Shown: positions 25,760 through 34,779 of the stretch, in pieces | Position numbering within the stretch: position 1 is the first letter of the stretch | Layout: each line of letters opens with the position of its first letter | NCBI GenBank assembly: GCA_005887895.1 | Contig: VBPC01000160.1 | Location: 1-34,779, forward strand | Source of the DNA: Candidatus Rokuibacteriota bacterium | Lineage (GTDB): Bacteria; Methylomirabilota; Methylomirabilia; Rokubacteriales; CSP1-6 | Direction: 5' to 3' | DNA length: 34,779 bases | Notes under the pieces: model-generated | The model's database searches: none | The model's input: only the letters and a program-made list of their open reading frames with translations | What the model was told of the DNA's origin: nothing | Position numbers and translations under genes: made by a program

Positions 25760-26299
25760 TCACGCGGCTTCGCGTGCCTCCACCACCGCCGCGAGGAGGG
25801 AGCCGAGGTCGATGCTGCCGTCGTACCGGACGCCATTGACGTAGAACGTCGGCGTGCCATTGACGCCGCTGCGCACGCCGCTCATGAAATCCTCGCGGAT
25901 GCGAGCGGCGTAGATACCGCTCGCGAGCTCGCGGACGAAGCGCTCGACATCCAGGCCGAGCGCCACGGCGTGCGCTACCAGATCCTCGTCGGTCAGGGCG
26001 CCCTGAGCCTCGAAGAGGCGGTCGTGCATGGGCCAGAAACTTCCCTGGGCGCTGGCCGCCTCGGCGGCCTTCGCGGCCGCCTCGGCGTGCGGATGGACGT
26101 TGGCGAGCGGGAAGTGCCGGTACACGAACCGCAGCTGGTCTCCCACCCGACGGCGCACCTCTTCGACGGCCGGGTGCGCGGCCTGGCAGAACGGACATTC
26201 GAAATCGCCGTACTCCAGCAGGGTGACCGGGGCGTCCGCCGGCCCGCGGATGTGATCGCGTTCGCCGACGGGCAGGACCAGGCGCGGGCGGGACGTCAT
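25760..26299 (-). CDS. DsbA-like/thioredoxin-fold disulfide oxidoreductase
   Basis: This 179-residue protein has a DsbA-type thioredoxin fold with active site CPFC (Cys35, Cys38) in LLEYGDFECPFC. A helical insertion (FWPMHDRLFEAQGAL...) and the cis-proline loop NGTPTFYVNG follow. There is no signal peptide or lipobox, so it probably acts in the cytoplasm, unlike classical DsbA, or its start is misjudged. It is similar to the DSBA/FrnE-like and NhaA-associated thioredoxin group. Its ATG overlaps the stop of the peroxiredoxin gene (ATGA), which supports a joint role in thiol-peroxide chemistry. Confidence 0.88.
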   Translation of the reverse strand: MTSRPRLVLPVGERDHIRGPADAPVTLLEYGDFECPFCQAAHPAVEEVRRRVGDQLRFVYRHFPLANVHPHAEAAAKAAEAASAQGSFWPMHDRLFEAQGALTDEDLVAHAVALGLDVERFVRELASGIYAARIREDFMSGVRSGVNGTPTFYVNGVRYDGSIDLGSLLAAVVEAREAA

Positions 26300-26793
26300 G
26301 ACGCCCGGGCGCGAGCGTGACGCCCGGCGTCCCGCTCCAGCGACTCCAGGGCTTCCAGGATGCCGTCGGCGCCGGGATTGACGCCGACCGGCGAGACGTA
26401 GCTCCAGCGAATCACTCCGGCTTCGTCGAGCACGAACAGCGACCGCGCGGTGGTGCCGTAGTGCGAGAGATAAACGCCGTAGTCGCGGGCGACCGCCCCC
26501 TTGGGCTCGAAGTCGGACAGCAGCGGGTAGGTCAGCTTGCGGTCGAGGGCGAATGCCACGTGGCACCAGGCACCGTCGACCGAGATCCCGAGCAGCTCGG
26601 CCTTCAGGCGCCGGAACTCCGGCAGGACCATCTGGTAGAGCGACATCTGATCGCCGCAGACCGGGCTCCAGTCGGCAGGATAGAACGCCAGGATCACCCG
26701 CTGCCCGCGGAACTCGTGCAGGCTCACCGTCTGATCGGGCGTGGAGTGCAGCGTGAAGTCGGGCGCGTTCAGGCCGGGCTGTAGGGCTCCCAT
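26296..26793 (-). CDS. Peroxiredoxin (AhpC/TSA family)
   Basis: This 165-residue protein has the peroxiredoxin active site P-x3-S-x2-C in [12 protein letters not shown] (peroxidatic Cys46). The family pattern [20 protein letters not shown] precedes it and LISD-type [18 protein letters not shown] follows. A second cysteine (in DGAWCHVAF) is not at the usual resolving position, so it may be a 1-Cys type recycled by an external thiol. The DsbA-like protein next to it and TrxC nearby are candidates. The start is ATG 26793, with an HdeD-like gene 23 bases upstream on the same strand. Confidence 0.9.
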   Translation of the reverse strand: MGALQPGLNAPDFTLHSTPDQTVSLHEFRGQRVILAFYPADWSPVCGDQMSLYQMVLPEFRRLKAELLGISVDGAWCHVAFALDRKLTYPLLSDFEPKGAVARDYGVYLSHYGTTARSLFVLDEAGVIRWSYVSPVGVNPGADGILEALESLERDAGRHARARAS

Positions 26794-26816
26794 GGCAATT
26801 CCTTCCTGGCGCCGGC

Positions 26817-27407
26817 TCAGGCAGCGCGGGCCATCGTCGCGCGCTCCTCCGCCTGCCAGCGGCGCAAGCGGAACGCGAGCACGACGAGCAGCGCGCCGAA
26901 GACGATCGCATAGGCGCCGATCCACAGCACGAGGGCGAGGGCGCCGGTGGCGGGCGCGGCCATGAGCAGCACGCCGAGCGCGATCGAGAGGATCCCGCTG
27001 AACACCAGCCAGCCTTCGCCCTCGACCCTCTGGCGCAGCCGCACCGCCGCCGCCATCTCGAAGGCGCCGGTGATGATGGCCCACCCCGCGATCACGTACA
27101 GCAGGACCACCGTCGTGAGGCCGGGCCAGGCGAACGTGACGACGCCGGCGGCGACGCTCACGACGCCCTCGAGCAGCAGCGCCCACCACGGCGGCTCGCC
27201 GGCGCGGCGCCGTCGCAGGGCGGCGACGATGTTGAGCACGCCGTCGACGATCGCGTAGCTGCCGAAGAGCAGCACCAGCGCGGCCAGCGTGAGCCCCGGC
27301 ACCACGAACGTCAGCACGCCGAACAGGATGCCGGCGACGCCACGCAGCGCGATCGCCCACCAGTTCGCGGCCAGCGACGAACGTTCGATCTCCATCCGCG
27401 TGTCCAT
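26817..27407 (-). CDS. HdeD-family membrane protein (DUF308)
   Basis: This 196-residue protein has about six membrane segments in three repeated pairs: [20 protein letters not shown], then [23 protein letters not shown], and [21 protein letters not shown]. Each pair has the small-residue-rich G-x3-G pattern of the HdeD/DUF308 family. E. coli HdeD is linked to acid resistance, but the molecular role is unknown. ATG 27407 has GGAGG upstream. It heads the reverse-strand group with the peroxiredoxin and DsbA-like genes. It diverges from dnaK across 210 bases. Confidence 0.85.
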   Translation of the reverse strand: MDTRMEIERSSLAANWWAIALRGVAGILFGVLTFVVPGLTLAALVLLFGSYAIVDGVLNIVAALRRRRAGEPPWWALLLEGVVSVAAGVVTFAWPGLTTVVLLYVIAGWAIITGAFEMAAAVRLRQRVEGEGWLVFSGILSIALGVLLMAAPATGALALVLWIGAYAIVFGALLVVLAFRLRRWQAEERATMARAA

Positions 27408-27617
27408 GTCGGCGCCTCCCTTCGTCCTCTTCGATGCGTTGCGCTCAACACCGGTTGCAGTGGCGGTGCCGGGGGCGCAGCGAGCGTGCCGGCTGCAACG
27501 GCTGCGCCAACGGTTCCCGCCGACCTCGCCCGCAGCGGGGTGCCGTGGACGGACGGCGCCCTGTTCAGGACGGGGGGACACCGCGGGCGATCGATACTCA
27601 GGGATCAGGAGGGCGCC
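27408..27617. promoter_or_regulatory. Divergent control region between the HdeD group and dnaK
   Basis: These 210 bases must hold promoters for both directions. I looked for CIRCE (TTAGCACTC-N9-GAGTGCTAA), HAIR and sigma-32 boxes by eye and found none. AGGAGGG at 27607-27613 is the dnaK ribosome binding site. The control mechanism of the heat-shock operon is therefore not visible. Confidence 0.5.
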
Positions 27618-29513
27618 ATGGCCAGGGTGATCGGCATCGATCTCGGCACGACGAACTCGGTGGTCGCGGTCATGGAGGGCGGCACGCCGACGGTCATCCC
27701 GAACCAGGAAGGCAGTCGCCTGACGCCGTCCGTCGTCGCCTTCGCGAAGGACGGCGAGATCCTCGTCGGCCAGGTCGCCAAGCGCCAGGCCATCACGAAT
27801 CCCGAGAACACGGTGTTCTCGATCAAGCGGTTCATGGGCCGACGCTTCGACGAGGTCCAGCAGGAGATCAAGCTCGTTCCCTACAAGGTCGTGAAGGCGC
27901 CGAACGGCGACGCCCGCGTCGAGATCCGCGGCAAGCAGTACTCGCCGCCGGAGATCTCCGCGATGATCCTGCGCAAGCTCAAGGAGAGCGCGGAAGCCTA
28001 CCTCGGCGAGAAGGTCACCCAGGCCGTCATCACGGTGCCGGCCTACTTCAACGACAGCCAGCGGCAGGCCACCAAGGATGCCGGGGCGATCGCCGGCCTC
28101 GAGGTGCAGCGCATCATCAACGAGCCAACGGCGGCCGCGCTGGCCTATGGCCTCGACAAGAAGAGCGACGAGCAGATCGCCGTGTACGACCTCGGCGGCG
28201 GAACCTTCGACATCTCCGTCCTCGAGCTCGGCCAGGGCGTCTTCGAGGTGAAGGCCACCAACGGCGACACGCATCTGGGCGGCGACGACTTCGACCAGCG
28301 CGTCATCGACTGGGTCGCCGAGGAATTCAAGCGCGAGCACGGCATCGACCTCCGGAAGGACCGCATGGCCCTGCAGCGCCTGAAGGAGGCCGCCGAGAAG
28401 GCCAAGATCGAGCTGAGCTCGACCATGCAGACGGAGATCAACCTGCCGTTCATCACCGCCGACGCCAGCGGCCCCAAGCACCTGGTGATGACGCTCAGCC
28501 GGGCCAAGCTCGAGGCGCTGGTCGGCGACCTCGTCGACCGCACCGCCGAGCCCTGCCGCCAGGCGCTGCGGGACGCCGGCATCACCGCCAAGGACGTCGA
28601 CGAGGTCGTGCTGGTCGGCGGCCAGACGCGCATGCCGAAGGTCCAGGCGCTGGTGACCCAGATCTTCGGCAAGGAGCCGCACAAGGGTGTCAACCCCGAC
28701 GAGGTCGTCGCGGTGGGCGCGTCCATCCAGGGCGGCGTGCTGGCCGGCGACGTCAAGGACGTCGTGCTCCTCGACGTCACGCCGCTCTCGCTCGGCGTCG
28801 AGACCCAGGGCGGCGTCATGACGGTGCTGATCCCGCGGAACACCACGATCCCCACCAGGAAGAGCGAGACCTTCACGACGGCCTCCGACAACCAGACGTC
28901 GGTGGAGGTGCACGTGCTGCAGGGCGAGCGACCCCTGGCCAAGGACAATCGCACGCTCGGCCGGTTCCAGCTGGTCGGCATCCCGCCGGCGCCGCGGGGC
29001 GTGCCGCAGATCGAGGTCGCGTTCGACATCGACGCCAACGGCATCCTCAACGTCTCCGCGCGCGACACCGCCAGCGGCAAGCAGCAGCAGATCACCATCA
29101 CCGCCTCCTCGGGGCTCAGCAAGAGCGAGGTCGAGCGGATGGTGCGGGAGGCCGAGGCCCACGCCGCCGACGACACCCGGCGCCGGCAGGAGATCGAGCT
29201 TCGCAACCAGACCGACTCGCTGGTGTACGCGACCCAGCGCGGGCTCGCCGAGCACGGGGCCAAGCTGTCCGAGAGCGAGCGGAGCGCCGTCGAGCAGGCC
29301 CTCACGGAGGCGCGCGATGCGCTGGCGTCGGAGGACGTCGAGCGCATCCGGCGCGCCCATGACGCCTTGACCCGCGCCTCGCAGACGCTGGCCCAGGCGA
29401 TGCAACGGCAGGCGCCGACCGGCGCGGGCGGTGCACCGCAGGCGGGCCGCCCGCCTGCGGGCGAGGTCGTCGACGCCGAGTTCGAGGACACCGACGAGCG
29501 CAAGGCGAGCTGA
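27618..29513 (+). CDS. dnaK: Chaperone DnaK (Hsp70)
   Basis: This 631-residue Hsp70 opens with [17 protein letters not shown]. It has the [13 protein letters not shown] and [15 protein letters not shown] nucleotide-domain motifs, [14 protein letters not shown], the linker [14 protein letters not shown] and a beta-sandwich substrate domain. The helical lid ends in a short Gly/Pro/Ala-rich tail and [11 protein letters not shown] terminus. It refolds client proteins in ATP-driven cycles with the J-protein encoded next and a nucleotide exchange factor. grpE, usually adjacent, is not in this window. The first residues of the frame before 27618 are non-conserved; the ribosome binding site AGGAGGG fixes the ATG. 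Confidence 0.97.
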   Translation: MARVIGIDLGTTNSVVAVMEGGTPTVIPNQEGSRLTPSVVAFAKDGEILVGQVAKRQAITNPENTVFSIKRFMGRRFDEVQQEIKLVPYKVVKAPNGDARVEIRGKQYSPPEISAMILRKLKESAEAYLGEKVTQAVITVPAYFNDSQRQATKDAGAIAGLEVQRIINEPTAAALAYGLDKKSDEQIAVYDLGGGTFDISVLELGQGVFEVKATNGDTHLGGDDFDQRVIDWVAEEFKREHGIDLRKDRMALQRLKEAAEKAKIELSSTMQTEINLPFITADASGPKHLVMTLSRAKLEALVGDLVDRTAEPCRQALRDAGITAKDVDEVVLVGGQTRMPKVQALVTQIFGKEPHKGVNPDEVVAVGASIQGGVLAGDVKDVVLLDVTPLSLGVETQGGVMTVLIPRNTTIPTRKSETFTTASDNQTSVEVHVLQGERPLAKDNRTLGRFQLVGIPPAPRGVPQIEVAFDIDANGILNVSARDTASGKQQQITITASSGLSKSEVERMVREAEAHAADDTRRRQEIELRNQTDSLVYATQRGLAEHGAKLSESERSAVEQALTEARDALASEDVERIRRAHDALTRASQTLAQAMQRQAPTGAGGAPQAGRPPAGEVVDAEFEDTDERKAS

Positions 29514-29533
29514 AGGAGTGCAGCCGGGCGACT

Positions 29534-30340
29534 GTGGCGGTCAAGTTCCGCGATTACTACGAGGTCCTCGGGGTGCCCCGTACGGCGACCGCCGATGAGA
29601 TCAAGCGTGCCTATCGCCGGCTGGCGCGCAAGCATCATCCGGACCTGCAGCCGGCCGCCGAGCGGGCCCGGGCGGCCGAGCGGTTCAAGGAGATCAACGA
29701 GGCCAACGAGGTCCTGAGCGATCCCGACAAGCGCGCGAAGTACGACGCCCTCGGCGCGAACTGGAACAGCGGCGGGGACTTCACGCCGCCGCCGGACACG
29801 GGCTGGCGGACCGTCGACGGCGCGGACGGCGACGAGCTGGGGGGCTTCAGCGACTTCTTCACCTCGCTCTTCGGCCGTCCGGCCGGGCGCGCCGGCCGCG
29901 GCGGCGGCCAGATCACCATGCCGGGCAGCGACGTGGAGGGGGAGCTGCCGGTGACGCTGGACGATCTCCTCCGGGGAGGGCGGCGACGGATCACGCTGGG
30001 CCAGCGCAGCCTCGACGTCGACATCCCGCGCGGCACGCGCGACGGCACCGTGCTGCGGCTGGCCGGCCAGGGCTTGCCCGGCATCGGCGGGGGCCCGCCC
30101 GGCGACGTGTACCTGCACGTCCGGCTCGTGCCGCATCCGCGCTATCGGGTCGTGGGCGATGACCGCCGGCGCCTGCGGCTGCGCGGGCGTGGCCTGCCGC
30201 GAGCCGACGGCAGCCGCGGCGATCTCCACGCGATCGCGCGCATCGTGATCCCGGAGCGGCCCAGCGCGGCGGAGCGCGCCGCCTACGAGACGCTCAAGCG
30301 CGAGGCGCCCGCGCCGGGCGATCGCCCGGCGGCGGCATGA
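29534..30340 (+). CDS. cbpA: CbpA/DnaJ-type J-domain co-chaperone with a shortened C-terminal domain
   Basis: This 268-residue protein has an N-terminal J-domain with the HPD tripeptide at 35-37. A Gly/Phe-type linker ([13 protein letters not shown]) follows, with no DnaJ zinc-finger repeats, so it is the CbpA type. The first C-terminal barrel is present ([16 protein letters not shown] to [20 protein letters not shown]). The second barrel should then continue with a YVDLPVTPWEAALG-like stretch. Instead residue 210 passes straight to [15 protein letters not shown], the end of that barrel. About 45-50 residues are missing in frame. The start is GTG 29534. It stimulates the DnaK ATPase; the shortened client-binding part may change its range. 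Confidence 0.88.
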   Translation: MAVKFRDYYEVLGVPRTATADEIKRAYRRLARKHHPDLQPAAERARAAERFKEINEANEVLSDPDKRAKYDALGANWNSGGDFTPPPDTGWRTVDGADGDELGGFSDFFTSLFGRPAGRAGRGGGQITMPGSDVEGELPVTLDDLLRGGRRRITLGQRSLDVDIPRGTRDGTVLRLAGQGLPGIGGGPPGDVYLHVRLVPHPRYRVVGDDRRRLRLRGRGLPRADGSRGDLHAIARIVIPERPSAAERAAYETLKREAPAPGDRPAAA

Positions 30341-30344
30341 GCGC

Positions 30345-30659
30345 ATGAGCACGCCGCCCCGGATGCGTGGGAGCGCGAGCGCCGCCGCCGCGGCGGTCCG
30401 CGCCGAGGTCTACCTGTCGGCCGACGAGCTGGCGGCGGCGGCCGGCATCACGCCGGCGCGCCTGGCGCGACTGATCGGCCTCGGCCTGGTCGAGCCCGTG
30501 CCGCAGGATCCGGGCCGGTTCACGGCGCGGACGGCGGCGCGGCTGCGGCGGCTGTTGCGGCTGCACCGTGACCTCGGCGTGAACTTCGTCGGCGCAGCGA
30601 TCATCGTGGACCTGCTCGAGCGGCTGGAGGAGAACGAGGCATGGATCCGAACCGCTTGA
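30345..30659 (+). CDS. cbpM: CbpM-like chaperone modulator (MerR-like fold)
   Basis: This 104-residue protein has a MerR-like winged helix region ([31 protein letters not shown]) and the C-terminal helical stretch [33 protein letters not shown]. That helix pattern is typical of CbpM, which binds the J-domain of CbpA and inhibits it. A related gene at the same place in actinobacteria is HspR, a repressor of the dnaK operon. Both roles are possible here, and I see no HAIR operator. It lies between the J-protein gene (four bases) and clpB (19-base overlap), so it is co-expressed with both. Confidence 0.75.
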   Translation: MSTPPRMRGSASAAAAAVRAEVYLSADELAAAAGITPARLARLIGLGLVEPVPQDPGRFTARTAARLRRLLRLHRDLGVNFVGAAIIVDLLERLEENEAWIRTA

Positions 30660-33271
30660 CCGAGAAAGCCCAGGACGTCATCCGTCAGGCGCAGAGCCTG
30701 AGCCAGCGGCACGGCCACTCGCAGATCGAGGTGGAGCACCTGGCGCTGGCGCTGCTGAGCCAGGACGGCGGAGTCGCGGGCCGCATGGTCGAGAAGGCCG
30801 GCGCCACCGTGGCCACGCTGCGCGAGCGCTTGCAGCAGGCGCTCGGCCGGTTGCCGCGCGTGTCCGGACCGGGCGCGCCGACGGGCCAGGTCTATGTCTC
30901 GCCGCGAGTCAACGACGTCCTGGCCAGCGCCGAGACCGAGGCGCAGCGGATGAAGGACGAGTACGTGAGCGTCGAGCACCTGCTCCTGGCGCTGGCCGAC
31001 CTCAAGGACGGCGCGGTGGCCGAGGCGTTTCGCGCCGCCGGCCTCAGCCGCGACAAGCTCCTGGAGGCGGCCGCGGCCGTGCGCGGCGGCCAGCGGGTGA
31101 CCAGCCAGACGCCGGAGGGGACCTACGAGGCGCTCGAGAAGTACGGGCGCGACCTCACGGCGCTGGCCCAGCAGGGCAAGCTCGATCCGGTCATCGGCCG
31201 CGACGAGGAGATCCGTCGCGTCATCCAGATCCTCTCGCGGCGCACCAAGAACAACCCCGTCCTCATCGGCCCGCCCGGCGTCGGCAAGACGGCCATCGTG
31301 GAGGGCCTCGCCCAGCGGATCGTGCGCGGCGACGTGCCGGAGGGCCTGAAGAACAAGCGCATCGTCGCGCTGGACATGGGGGCGCTGGTCGCCGGCGCCA
31401 AGTACCGCGGCGAGTTCGAGGAGCGCCTCAAGGCCGTGCTCAAGGCGGTGCAGGACGCGCAGGGCGAGGTCGTCCTCTTCATCGACGAGCTGCACACGGT
31501 CGTCGGGGCCGGCGCCGCCGAGGGCGCCATGGACGCCAGCAACCTGCTCAAGCCGATGCTGGCCCGCGGCGAGCTGCACTGCATCGGCGCCACCACCCTC
31601 GACGAGTACAAGAAGCACATCGAGAAGGACGCCGCGCTGGAGCGCCGGTTCCAGCCGGTGATGGTCGACCAGCCCACGGTGGAGGACACCATCTCCATCC
31701 TGCGCGGGCTGCGGGAGCGCTACGAGGTCCACCACGGCGTGCGCATCAAGGACTCGGCCCTCGTGTCGGCGGCCGTCCTGTCCCACCGCTACATCACCGA
31801 TCGGTTCCTGCCCGACAAGGCCATCGACCTCATGGACGAGGCGGCTGCGCGGCTGCGCACGGAGATCGACTCGATGCCGGCCGAGCTGGACGAGATCACG
31901 CGCCGGATCATGCAGCTCGAGATCGAGCGCGAGGCGCTGCGCAAGGAGAGCGACGCCGGCTCGCGGGCCCGGCTCGAGAAGCTGGAGCAGGAGGTGAGCC
32001 GCCTGCAGGCCGACGCCCAGAAGCTGCGCGCGCAGTGGGAACGCGAGAAGGCCGCCATCGAGCGTCCGCGCCAGCTGCGCAAGAAGATCGAGGAGACGAA
32101 GGTCGAGGTCGAGAAGGCCATGCGGACGGGCGACCTCTCGCGCGCCGCCGAGCTGCAGTACGGCACCCTGGCCACGCTCGAGCGCGAGCTGAAGGAGGCC
32201 GAGGCGGCCGCGGCCGCCGCCGCCGACGGCGGGCGGCGGCTCCTCAAGGAGGAAGTCGACGAGGACGACATCGCCGAGATCGTCTCCCGGTGGACCGGCA
32301 TTCCCGTCTCCAAGCTCATGGAGGGCGAGATGCAGAAGCTCCTCCGCCTGGAGGAGGAGCTGCATCGCCGCGTCGTCGGCCAGGACGAGGCCGTGCGCGC
32401 GGTGGCCGACGCCGTGGTGCGGGCCCGGGCCGGCATCAAGGATCCCCGGCGGCCCATCGGGTCCTTCCTCTTCCTCGGCCCCACCGGCGTGGGCAAGACC
32501 GAGCTGGCCCGCGCGCTGGCGGCCACGCTCTTCGACGACGAGGAGAACATCGTGCGCCTCGACATGTCGGAGTACATGGAGAAGCACACGGTGGCCCGCC
32601 TCATCGGGGCGCCGCCCGGGTACATCGGCTACGAGGAAGGCGGCCAGCTCACCGAGGCCGTGCGGCGCAAGCCGTATTCCGTGGTGCTCCTCGACGAGAT
32701 CGAGAAGGCGCACCCCGACGTCTTCAACGTGCTCCTGCAGATCCTCGACGACGGCCGGCTGACCGACGGGCAGGGGCGCACGGTCAACTTCAAGAACACC
32801 GTGATCATCATGACGTCCAACATCGGCAGCCAGCTCATTCTCGAGATGCGCGGCGCCGACGAGCGGACCTACCAGCGCATGCGCGAGCAGGTGCTGGAGG
32901 CGCTGCGCCGGCACTTCCGGCCGGAGTTCCTCAACCGCGTGGACGAGATCGTCGTCTTCCGCGCGCTGACGGAGGCCGAGCTGGGCCGGATCGTCGAGAT
33001 CCAGCTCGAGGGCCTGCAGCGGCGGCTGGCCGAGCGGCGGATCACGCTGGAGGTCGCCGAGTCGGCGCGCGCCTACCTGGCCCGCAGCGGCTACGATCCC
33101 GTCTACGGCGCCCGGCCGCTCAAGCGGATCATCCAGCGCGACGTGGAGACGCCGATCGCGCGGCTCATCGTCGGCGGCAAGCTGCGCGACGGCGGCGCCG
33201 TCCGCGTGGACGCGGCCGGCGACGGGCTGCGGGTCGAGGCCGAGCCGGCGCGCCTGGAGTCCGCGGCGTGA
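30641..33271 (+). CDS. clpB: ATP-dependent disaggregase ClpB
   Basis: This 876-residue Hsp100 has the N-terminal Clp repeats, a first AAA+ module with Walker [10 protein letters not shown] near residue 210, a long coiled-coil middle domain (about 400-540) and a second AAA+ module with Walker [10 protein letters not shown] near residue 613. The middle domain separates ClpB from ClpA and ClpC. The sensor/arginine-finger region and the D2-small end [18 protein letters not shown] are present. No ClpP-docking IGF/L loop is evident, so it is not a protease unfoldase. It resolubilises aggregates with the DnaK system encoded just before. Its start overlaps the cbpM-like gene, and its TGA overlaps the next GTG. 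Confidence 0.96.
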   Translation: MDPNRLTEKAQDVIRQAQSLSQRHGHSQIEVEHLALALLSQDGGVAGRMVEKAGATVATLRERLQQALGRLPRVSGPGAPTGQVYVSPRVNDVLASAETEAQRMKDEYVSVEHLLLALADLKDGAVAEAFRAAGLSRDKLLEAAAAVRGGQRVTSQTPEGTYEALEKYGRDLTALAQQGKLDPVIGRDEEIRRVIQILSRRTKNNPVLIGPPGVGKTAIVEGLAQRIVRGDVPEGLKNKRIVALDMGALVAGAKYRGEFEERLKAVLKAVQDAQGEVVLFIDELHTVVGAGAAEGAMDASNLLKPMLARGELHCIGATTLDEYKKHIEKDAALERRFQPVMVDQPTVEDTISILRGLRERYEVHHGVRIKDSALVSAAVLSHRYITDRFLPDKAIDLMDEAAARLRTEIDSMPAELDEITRRIMQLEIEREALRKESDAGSRARLEKLEQEVSRLQADAQKLRAQWEREKAAIERPRQLRKKIEETKVEVEKAMRTGDLSRAAELQYGTLATLERELKEAEAAAAAAADGGRRLLKEEVDEDDIAEIVSRWTGIPVSKLMEGEMQKLLRLEEELHRRVVGQDEAVRAVADAVVRARAGIKDPRRPIGSFLFLGPTGVGKTELARALAATLFDDEENIVRLDMSEYMEKHTVARLIGAPPGYIGYEEGGQLTEAVRRKPYSVVLLDEIEKAHPDVFNVLLQILDDGRLTDGQGRTVNFKNTVIIMTSNIGSQLILEMRGADERTYQRMREQVLEALRRHFRPEFLNRVDEIVVFRALTEAELGRIVEIQLEGLQRRLAERRITLEVAESARAYLARSGYDPVYGARPLKRIIQRDVETPIARLIVGGKLRDGGAVRVDAAGDGLRVEAEPARLESAA

Positions 33272-33654
33272 GCGCGTTCGAGGAGGTGATGGCGGCCGAG
33301 CTCACCTGGATGGCGCGCGCAGGCCTGCCGGCCCGCACGGTGCGTCTCACGGTCCAGGAGTGCCTGTTGACGCGCATCGGGCGCGGCCCGCTGGGGGCGC
33401 GGGAGGTCAGCGACGCCGTCGAGGCGGCGGTGCGGGCGGCCTGCCGGCTCGTCCGCGAGCTCGACGCGCCCGACGAGCTGGTGGAAGCGGTCTGTCGGGG
33501 CGCGCTGGAGGCGGTGCGTGGGCACGGCGGCGCGAGCGCCCAGTGGCTGCCCACCGCCGCCGGCGCGGCGCATGCGGTGCTCGAGGAGCTGGCCCGGGAG
33601 CGCGGCGACGAGGCGACGTGGCGCTGGCTCGTCCGGCGCGAGCCGGGCTGGTAG
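33268..33654 (+). CDS. Unknown 128-residue protein coupled to clpB
   Basis: I do not recognise this protein. It is mainly helical, acidic and has no membrane segment or signal peptide: an N-terminal [28 protein letters not shown], a middle with [39 protein letters not shown] and a C-terminal helix ending WLVRREPGW. Three cysteines are scattered. Its GTG start overlaps the clpB stop (GTGA), and the Clp-fold protease gene follows within ten bases, with its ribosome binding site overlapping the stop TAG. Co-translation suggests a link to proteostasis, such as an adaptor, but this is only context. Confidence 0.7.
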   Translation: MSAFEEVMAAELTWMARAGLPARTVRLTVQECLLTRIGRGPLGAREVSDAVEAAVRAACRLVRELDAPDELVEAVCRGALEAVRGHGGASAQWLPTAAGAAHAVLEELARERGDEATWRWLVRREPGW

Positions 33655-33663
33655 GAGGACTCT

Positions 33664-34575
33664 GTGGCCATGGGATTCGGCGACCTGCTGTGGGTCTTCT
33701 TCGTGATCTCGGCGATCCAGCCCCTCGTCCGACAGAAGCTGCTCGAGGCCAGCCGCCTGCGCGCGCTGACGCGGCTCGAGCGCGAGCGCGGGAGCCGCCT
33801 GATCGCGCTCGTGCATCGCCAGGAGACCATGAGCCTGCTCGGCTTTCCCATCATGCGCTACATCGACGTCAACGACTCGGAGGACATCCTGCGGGCGATC
33901 AAGCTCACCGACGCCGACCGGCCGATCGACCTGATCCTGCACACGCCGGGCGGCCTGGTGCTGGCGGCCGGCCAGATCGCCCACGCCCTCAAGCGCCATC
34001 GCGCGAAGGTCACCGTGTTCGTGCCGCACTATGCGATGTCGGGCGGCACGCTGATCGCGCTGGCCGCCGACGAGATCGTGATGGACCCCAACGCGATGCT
34101 GGGCCCGGTGGACCCGCAGCTCGGCCAGTCGCCGGCCGCCTCGGTACTCTCGGTGCTCGAGCGCAAGAAGCCCGAGGACATCGAGGACCAGACGCTGATC
34201 CTGGCCGACATCTCCCGCAAGGCGATCATCCAGGTGCGGCGCACCGTGCAAGAGCTGCTGGGCGAGCGCATGACGCCGGAGGCGGCCACGGCGCTGGCCG
34301 ACAAGCTGACCACCGGCATCTGGACGCACGACTACGGCATCGTCAGCGAGGAGGCCAAGACGCTCGGCCTGCCGATCAGCACGGACATGCCGGAGCAGGT
34401 CTACGAGTTCATGAACCTCTTCCCCCAGCCCACGCGGATCCGTCCCTCGGTGGAATACCTGCCGGTGCCGTATCACGACCGCCATCGAGGCCGCGTCCGA
34501 GCCCTGATGCCCGTTCTCCGCCTGACGCGCTCCGGCGCGCGGTGTACGCTGAGGCGCTGGAGGACGGAGCGATGA
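33664..34575 (+). CDS. Membrane-anchored Clp-fold serine protease (SDH family, SppA/ClpP-like)
   Basis: This 303-residue protein starts with one hydrophobic segment ([16 protein letters not shown], residues 7-22), a likely membrane anchor. A Clp/crotonase-fold domain follows with [48 protein letters not shown] and MLGPVDPQ. The nucleophile is probably Ser126 in the AMSGGT turn. Proteins of this set are annotated as SDH-family Clp-fold serine proteinases or membrane ClpP-like. TAGGAGGA precedes the GTG 33664 start; ATG 33670 is an alternative. The last 30 residues look less conserved. It overlaps the phosphoketolase gene by ATGA at 34572. Confidence 0.85.
   Translation: MAMGFGDLLWVFFVISAIQPLVRQKLLEASRLRALTRLERERGSRLIALVHRQETMSLLGFPIMRYIDVNDSEDILRAIKLTDADRPIDLILHTPGGLVLAAGQIAHALKRHRAKVTVFVPHYAMSGGTLIALAADEIVMDPNAMLGPVDPQLGQSPAASVLSVLERKKPEDIEDQTLILADISRKAIIQVRRTVQELLGERMTPEAATALADKLTTGIWTHDYGIVSEEAKTLGLPISTDMPEQVYEFMNLFPQPTRIRPSVEYLPVPYHDRHRGRVRALMPVLRLTRSGARCTLRRWRTER
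34559..34564 (+). promoter_or_regulatory. Strong ribosome binding site of the phosphoketolase gene
   Basis: GGAGGA lies seven bases before ATG 34572 inside the end of the protease gene. It confirms the start of the partial phosphoketolase gene, which might otherwise be missed at the window edge. Confidence 0.8.
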
Positions 34576-34779
34576 CGGGACGGTTATCGGCGCAGGAGCT
34601 CGGTCGGATCGACGCGTACTGGCGGGCGGCGAACTATCTGTCGGTCGGTCAGATCTACCTCTATGACAACCCGCTGCTCAGGGAGCCGCTCGCTACCCGG
34701 CACGTCAAGCCGCGGCTGCTCGGCCACTTCGGGACGACGCCCGGCCTCAACCTGATCTACGCGCACCTCAACCGGGTGA
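34572..34779 (+). CDS. xfp: Phosphoketolase, N-terminal part (runs off the window)
   Basis: The last 208 bases encode an open N-terminus: [19 protein letters not shown], then [20 protein letters not shown] and [20 protein letters not shown]. This is the strongly conserved opening of xylulose-5-phosphate/fructose-6-phosphate phosphoketolase, and GHFGTTPG belongs to its thiamine-diphosphate site. The enzyme splits sugar phosphates with phosphate to give acetyl phosphate. About 69 residues of an expected 780-800 are visible. Its ATG overlaps the stop of the Clp-fold protease gene (ATGA), so it is at least partly in the same transcript. Confidence 0.93.
   Translation, partial: MTGRLSAQELGRIDAYWRAANYLSVGQIYLYDNPLLREPLATRHVKPRLLGHFGTTPGLNLIYAHLNRV

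Noticed and set aside
27408..27617. CIRCE or HAIR operator before dnaK
   Set aside because: No TTAGCACTC/GAGTGCTAA or CTTGAGT/ACTCAAG pair is present; a lone ACTCA near 27597 has no partner.
26817..29405. A reverse-strand frame running through dnaK into the HdeD-like gene
   Set aside because: Only the part from 27407 down encodes a real protein with membrane segments; the upstream part is antisense to dnaK.
30410..32914. An 834-codon open frame antisense to clpB
   Set aside because: It is an antisense shadow of highly conserved clpB codons; the translation is low in complexity and has no recognisable domain.

Overview
This is a very GC-rich (roughly 70% by eye), densely packed bacterial chromosome segment with about 33 genes, many joined by ATGA, GTGA or TGATG overlaps. 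The gene set is chromosomal housekeeping plus acyl-CoA catabolism: LLM-type flavin oxidoreductases, a branched-chain-amino-acid-type (LIV) ABC importer, an acyl-CoA ligase, a thiolase-like/DUF35 pair, mreB, lon, dnaK and clpB. I see no phage, transposase, CRISPR, rRNA or tRNA. The style fits an uncultured GC-rich soil lineage such as Candidatus Rokubacteria (Methylomirabilota). That is an inference from style, not proven by a marker gene.

Layout. (1) 1-4500: the end of a di-heme-peroxidase-like cytochrome c, a VOC protein, a reverse-strand pair (hydroxyisobutyrate-dehydrogenase-like enzyme and a histidine phosphatase with no standard start codon), a lone receiver protein and a DUF2127 membrane protein. 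(2) 4541-9127: a forward run of LLM oxidoreductase, alpha/beta hydrolase, a broken second LLM oxidoreductase, a zinc-free quinone-oxidoreductase-type MDR and an enoyl-CoA hydratase. (3) 9208-13689: a reverse-strand LIV importer operon in which LivM and LivG are fused into one protein. (4) 13751-16894: an acyl-CoA ligase with a damaged or uncertain N-terminus, a cysteine-less thiolase-like protein and a DUF35 protein. Regions 2 to 4 read as import, CoA activation and chain shortening of an unknown carboxylic acid.

(5) 17436-22433: mreB, then Hsp20 and Lon in one transcript, then a HAD phosphatase. (6) 22443-24186: two overlapping AraC-type regulators, the first with a degenerate receiver domain. 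(7) 24441-27407: a thiol-redox neighbourhood (TrxC-like thioredoxin, aldo/keto reductase, DsbA-like protein, peroxiredoxin, HdeD-like membrane protein). (8) 27618-34779: a heat-shock operon of dnaK, J-protein, CbpM-like modulator and clpB, running on into an unknown 128-residue protein, a membrane-anchored Clp-fold serine protease and the start of a phosphoketolase.

The gaps are filled by one recurring, two-hairpin, GC-rich repeat of about 65-75 bases. It occurs singly or in tandem at five places, including an exact 73-base-period array after mreB and a 119-base near-perfect duplication after the cytochrome gene. One stem shows paired (compensatory) changes between copies. This repeat family is the strongest unexplained signal in the window. 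The other notable points are the LivM-LivG fusion, the thiolase-like/DUF35 pair without catalytic cysteines, the pseudo-receiver AraC protein, a shortened J-protein, and two genes that look damaged (6631-7388 and the start of the acyl-CoA ligase).
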